A DNA stretch of 64,000 nucleotides from Siphonodentalium dalli (lineage: Eukaryota > Mollusca > Scaphopoda > Gadilida > Siphonodentaliidae), in assembly GCA_032622095.1 (NCBI GenBank), contig CP136061.1, positions 123,204,754 to 123,268,753 on the forward strand. The letters run 5' to 3'. Below, piece after piece: positions 59,422-64,000 of this stretch; position 1 is the stretch's first letter; every line of letters starts with the position of its first letter. A program made the position numbers and the translations under genes. The notes under the pieces are model-generated. The model did not search any database. It worked only from the letters and a program-made list of their open reading frames with translations, and had not been told where the DNA came from.

Positions 59422-60160
59422 GGTTGTACCTTTGGTCAGATCATCATGAAATTTGTCATGTATGTTAACATTGACATGTAAATGAGAACATGGCCGCCAG
59501 CAGCCATCTTGGATTTCAAAATTCAATCCATTAGCACGGGCTACTGGTCATACTGTTTGTCTGATCATCATGAAATTTGTCAGTTATGTTAATATTGACA
59601 TGTAGATGGGAACGAGTCATTTTTGGGTTATTCAGCCAAAAAACATGGCCACCAGCAGACATCTTGGATTTTACTCTGCATGACTAAATCCTTTGGCATG
59701 GGCTACAGGTCGTACATGTACCTGAAATTTGCCATGGCTCTTGACATTGAAATGTAGATGGGAACAAGTCATTTTGGGATCATTTGAAAAAAAACATCTA
59801 GATGGGAACGAATCATTTTGGGGTCATACAGCCATAAAACATGACAGCCAACTTGGCATGGGCTACAGATCGTACCTTTCGTTGGATCATCATGAAATTT
59901 GTAATGGATGTTAACATTGACATGTTGATGAGAACAGGTCATTTTGGGGTCATTCCACCTTTATACATGGCCACTGGCAGCATCTTGGATTTTACTCTTT
60001 GCATGACTTAATCATTTGGCATGAGCTACAAGTCATACCTTTTGTCAGATCATTACGATATTTGTCATGGCTGTTGATATTGACATGTAGATGGGAACGA
60101 GTCATTTTGGGGTCATTCGACAAAAAAACATGGATGCCAGTGGCCATCTTGGATTTCATA
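59422..60160. repeat. Family R tandem repeat, end of tract
   Basis: About four units with CATGAAATTTGTCATGGATG, ACATTGACATGTAGATGGGA, CATTTTGGGGTCATTC and CAGCCATCTTGGATTTTACT, diverged and with small deletions. Short frames read the same peptide words repeatedly and are not genes. Confidence 0.75.
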
Positions 60161-60341
60161 ATTCAATTAATCAATACATTCATTGCTCACCACAAAAAGT
60201 TAACTTCTTCCCAAAGTTAAGCTACAGTGTCAAGGATACTTTCATTATATGTACCGATACCATAGTATGGTACACTGAGCTATAGTGTCGACATCCAAAT
60301 TGACCACTTGTTGTCCATTTGTCTGTCCATAGACACTTTAA

Positions 60342-61987
60342 CCTCTTCGCTGCTAATAACATAGAATGCACTCAGAGAGATGCCAACGTGCGCAAAAATG
60401 TAATAAACAATAATTTAAAAAATAATTTCACTGTATTTTACTTAATTTATTTAATTTAATGTTAGCAAAAAAAGACAATTACCATTTCTCATTTCATCAC
60501 TGATAAAAGGCAAATTACTATATTATTCATTTACGTAATTAAAACCAATTCCATGTTGCCGAAAGGATGAGACTTTAATATCGATTACATTTTTTTCAGC
60601 GGCATATTTTCATTTTCATTTTCCGATAGTCAAAGTTGACCAAAGGAGCAATTATAAGAAATAATTAATACCATTTGTGTAAATATTGATAGCAGCCAAT
60701 ATGCAACAATAAATATCAATAATTAATCAATAACGATCATTTATGTAATAATAAACTCTTCAAACGGTGTTTGTGTCAACAAATGCGTTTTGTTTTGTGT
60801 TACGTCATTCGTCGTATTTGACCCGGAACTCAGCTGAAGGTTAGGCTATTCAGCCTATTGCGTCGATTTACGAAATCGCGTTTTGAATGTCTCTCTTTTC
60901 CCGCACGATAAAAAGAGGTCTTCACACGAACCAAAACTTCCCAATTATAAGTAAAAAATACCCAAATGAAGGAGTCTATGTAGGTCCCGAAGGAGTCTAT
61001 AGACTCTTTGATCTAGAGTTCTGATGGAGAAAATGTAGGTCGATCTATTTTTGTCATAACTCTGACGTATTTTGACCTGGGAGAAAAAATGGAAATCGAG
61101 GCTCACTACGAGCATGCCAGTTTTAAATATAGAAACAGGGAATCCCGACAAATGGCGATATCGGCGACAAACAAATAATCGAAAACGACTCATAAAATAA
61201 ACATAGCAAAAACGCGGCACAGTAAAAATGTCAGAACGCCACGAGGTTTTACGTCGTTTTTGGTGACGTCATGGAGTGAAACGGAGTAGGGTGACTCCAA
61301 CCTACGAATCTGTCTGATCGCCATACTGTTGCGCAAGCGCACGTAATGACGTTATGACGTCGTGTGCTGGGTTGTTGACGTTATTGCCATTTTCCAATGG
61401 GAAACTATAACGGGAATAACACAAGAACCATACAACTGGCTCATTTGAAAGGCTATTATTGTTCACAATCGTGGAACATCATACACTGTTTGAAACTTCG
61501 AGATACAGTTATTCCGATGCACCAATCTCTGAGTTCCAGTTATGTATAATGGCCTACTACTAGTGTGCTGAAGTAGGTCTGTAGTACCTACGGACCATAT
61601 AGCACACGTCGTGCACTTTTACGTCCGTAATAGTTACGGACGTCATCAGGGAAGGATCCAGATAATTTTTGGGGACACCTGTTCTGTATTTGAGTATGTG
61701 CCCATATAAATTTGGATGTTAAAATATTCAGTACTGGATACTTGATTGTGCAAATAAAGGCTCCATATTATAGACTATATATCATCTGTGGGCTGATGAT
61801 TTGCATTACTAGTACATTTTGTTGAATTATAGAAAAATTCCTTGAAAATATGGAAGATCCAACTTGAATAAATACTATCTACATGGAATTTGGGGACATT
61901 TGGGTCTCTATAGTTTGGGCACCCAAACCTGTAACAGGTATCAAAACATCCCTGGATCCTTCTCTGGACGTCATAGCAGCGAAGAGG
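60342..61987. mobile_element. TTAA element, 1.65 kb, with nested hAT-like insertion
   Basis: Ends CCTCTTCGCTGCTA and TAGCAGCGAAGAGG, flanked by TTAA (60338-60341, 61988-61991). The interior is unusual for the window: TGACGTCA near 61262 and TTGCGCAAGCGCACG near 61329 (CRE- and NRF1-like words). No transposase frame was found. An hAT-like element is nested at 61647-61966. Confidence 0.75.
61647..61966. mobile_element. hAT-like element nested in the TTAA element
   Basis: Ends CAGGGAAGGATCCAG and the complement CAGAGAAGGATCCAG; the 8-bp GACGTCAT is repeated exactly at 61639-61646 and 61967-61974. Eight-base duplication with CAG(G/A)G ends indicates hAT. Confidence 0.85.
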
Positions 61988-61991
61988 TTAA

Positions 61992-62330
61992 GCATGGTGC
62001 GATAACTCAAACATTACCTATCTGATTGGAACCAAATTTTGCATAAGAGTTTTTCAGCCCAATATACAGATCAAGTTTGAATATAATATGTGTTTGATCA
62101 GAGTTTTTTTTAATGGAGTTATGACCCTATTTCGACTTAGAATTCAAGCATGCTGTGATTACTCAAACATATTTTTTTCTGACCGGAACCAAATTTTTAT
62201 ATGTGAGTTTCTCAGTGCAAAATACAGATCGAGTTCGATTAAATTCAATATGGGTTCAATCCAATTTTTGTATGGGTTTATGGCCCTTTCAATTTTGTAT
62301 TTTATTTTAAGTTTAATTTTTTATTGATTT
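61992..62330. repeat. Family K repeat units
   Basis: GATTGGAACCAAATTTTGCA, CAGATCAAGTTTGAATATAA and GGAGTTATGACCCTATTTCG recur twice at about 120-base spacing, as at 47700-48140. Confidence 0.65.
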
Positions 62331-62880
62331 TTTTTTAGATTGAATTCATTGTTCAAATTTAAAACAAAAATTAATAACAAATGTATCTTTTTTAAAATTT
62401 AATATTAAATAAAAAAAATTCTTCCCTGGAATTACAGAGACTCATTTAAACATCTTCTTGGGAACCACCGTGCTGATTGATCTGACATATGTTGTGAAGG
62501 GGCCTTTGATGGTAGGTATTCAGATTGTTCAAATGTGACCGACCTGTCAAAAAGAGCTAGTGTCACACTTTCCAAGTGACCCTCCCACATCTGATTTTTA
62601 TGCCTTCTGTCTCCCTAAACGAGTATTGATGATTTAACATATTAGTTTCAACTGTTTGCTTATTCTCAGCATGCAGAGGAAATGATCAAGTACATTATAA
62701 ATCCAAGCTATGATGTAAAATATAATAGCGTAAATAATAGGCCAAGGAAGTCACTGTCTGAAGTAGAAGTCCACACTTCTCTCTCTTGTTCTGTTACCCT
62801 TATTGCTGTGGCCTGTTTCAAGGACTGGAGAATTTGACTATCACTTTGATTTTGTTACTTCCAGGCTTTACTATGATGAT
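62331..62880. other. Upstream of the REXO4 exon
   Basis: AT-rich, no repeat identified. The acceptor TTTGTTACTTCCAG at 62864 marks the exon edge; the first 16 exonic bases (62865-62880) are 5'UTR. Confidence 0.45.
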
Positions 62881-63669
62881 ATGACAGCAACCAATAGTAC
62901 AGGGAAGATACGTTCAAAATACAAAGGCAAAGAGAAGGCTGAGATAAATAATCAATCACCTACAGATCATCGGAAAAAATTGAAGAAACCTGCAGGTGGG
63001 ACAATAATATCTGGTGACCTTTCATCTTTGTCATCTCATTTGAATATCAGCAAGAATAAAGGATCTCTGAAGCAAGGGAATAAAAACAAATTGAAGAAAG
63101 CTGTCCTGAATACATGTAATGATAAATCTACTGTGGATTCTACTCAAGAAAGAAATGATGTGAATTCAAATAACACTGATGGCAGTGTGAAGAAACTCAA
63201 AAAGAAATCGAAGAAGTGGAAGAGCAAACAAAAAATAAATCCTAAATCTATAAGCGATTCAAGTTCTCCTTCTGTTACTAATTCAAAGACGGGGATTAAG
63301 CAATTAAAGTCTGAAATGTCTGATAATTCAAAGGAAGAAATCTTACACAGGAAAAAGAGTACGGAAATCAGGAAGAATAGAAAGAAACAACCTTCTAAAG
63401 AAATTGGAAACAATGTTGAAAATTTTTTAACAAATTTAGGAATTCCTGACACAAATGGTAGTGTGCTACAGACCGTTACTGTGAAAGGAGCTAGCATAAA
63501 GAAGCATCACAAAAAGTGGAACATGAAAAAATCTGGGAAAAGTGATGGCGATAAGCCTTCTAAGCCAATCAAATCTAAGATACCCAAAGTGGTGCAAGGA
63601 GAAAAGCCAGTTATAGTGAGGCCTACCAATCCAGAAGATTTCTCAAGTAATTGGAAGAAACTTCTTGAA
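62881..63669 (+). CDS. REXO4: REXO4-like RNA exonuclease, first coding exon (partial gene)
   Basis: ATG at 62881, sixteen bases after an acceptor, opens 263 codons ending at a GTAAGT donor (63670), phase 0. Residues 1-250 are Lys/Ser/Asn-rich with many KK and KKxK runs, consistent with nucleolar targeting. Residues 251-263, PEDFSSNWKKLLE, match the conserved PEDFSxNWKxLxE motif of REXO4/XPMC2, a DEDDh 3'-5' exonuclease family acting in ribosomal RNA maturation. The catalytic exons lie past the window. In human REXO4 this motif lies much nearer the N-terminus, so the basic N-terminal region looks extended. An earlier in-frame TTG before the acceptor is intronic. Other nucleolar Lys-rich proteins are the alternative. 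Confidence 0.75.
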
Positions 63670-63849
63670 GTAAGTACGACATATCAGCTTACTAGAAAAT
63701 ATCATATTAATCTGTGGTATCAAGTTTATATAATTTTTGTAGTAAAAACCACATATAATGGTTGAAGGTAAATCTTTCAAAATTCTACTTGTTGTATATT
63801 TGTATATAAATCCAGAAACAATATAGCACCATCTTTTATTAATGATCTT

Positions 63850-64000
63850 GTTCAGGAGAAAATGGTAAATATGAATTATGGCCTAAGATCTAATAAAAAA
63901 TTCTTTTGCGGCTACCATACAACAAATGAAAGACTTTTGTTGACAGGGCATATTCATTTGTTGGTCCTCACCTCTGGAACTCACTTCCAGATTCCTTGAA
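63850..64000 (+). pseudogene. Reverse transcriptase C-terminus, third remnant (runs off window)
   Basis: NYGLRSNKKF, then after a frameshift KTFVDRAYSFVGPHLWNSLP and DSL. This is the conserved end of LINE-type reverse transcriptase frames (RDRAFSYAGPxLWNSLPxSL). It lies in the first REXO4 intron in the same orientation and is broken by a stop and a frameshift. Confidence 0.75.

Noticed and set aside
63144-63497. 117-residue minus-strand frame under the REXO4 exon
   Set aside because: Complement of Lys/Ser codons yields Phe/Leu-rich nonsense; no motif.

Overview
The window is nuclear DNA from an animal, most likely a marine invertebrate bilaterian; I cannot place the phylum. It is AT-rich. 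Genes are split by GT-AG introns with phase-matched exons. There is a near-canonical RhoA, and very dense short inverted-repeat transposons and tandem repeats of the sort seen in mollusc- or brachiopod-like genomes. No prokaryotic or organellar features, CRISPR arrays, rRNA or convincing tRNA genes were seen.

Three protein genes are supported. (1) A RhoA-type GTPase on the minus strand has two coding exons (15202-15047 and 6713-6288) separated by an 8.3-kb intron; the join gives 193 residues, the usual RhoA length. (2) A plus-strand gene has five coding exons (30469-30538, 32090-32319, 35993-36125, 37187-38308, 41198-42564). They join in phase to 973 residues: signal peptide, four-cysteine CUB-like ectodomain, one membrane helix, and a very long basic, disordered cytoplasmic tail ending in a PDZ-ligand-like ESNV. 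I do not recognise a named orthologue. (3) The first coding exon of a REXO4-like RNA exonuclease lies at 62881-63669 on the plus strand; the catalytic exons lie beyond the window. The RhoA and membrane-protein genes are divergent, with about 15 kb of repeat-rich DNA between them. About 20 kb of repeats separates the membrane-protein gene from REXO4.

Most of the rest is transposon wreckage, unusually legible because target-site duplications survive. At least five short families sit in TTAA (piggyBac-like). Others have TA (Tc1/pogo-like), TTA (PIF/Harbinger-like), 8-bp (hAT-like) or 9-bp (Mutator-like) duplications. Several are almost perfect palindromes. LINE remnants occur at 20.96-22.26 kb (ORF1-like), 26.3-26.8 kb, 28.2-28.6 kb and 63.85-64.0 kb (reverse transcriptase C-termini). 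Tandem repeats occupy 34.7-35.3, 39.1-40.9, 47.1-48.1 and 54.4-60.2 kb.

The most unusual structures are these: a 3.16-kb array at 56262-59417 built as T-I-T-I-T, in which each T has its own inverted ends and the whole array has one TGTA duplication; palindromes made of smaller palindromes based on GCGCTTAAGCGC (23.3, 28.8 and 48.2 kb); a 504-bp inverted duplication at 45308-45811; and the unrecognised membrane protein with three TQT/SQT motifs. All identifications come from reading the sequence; no database search was run.
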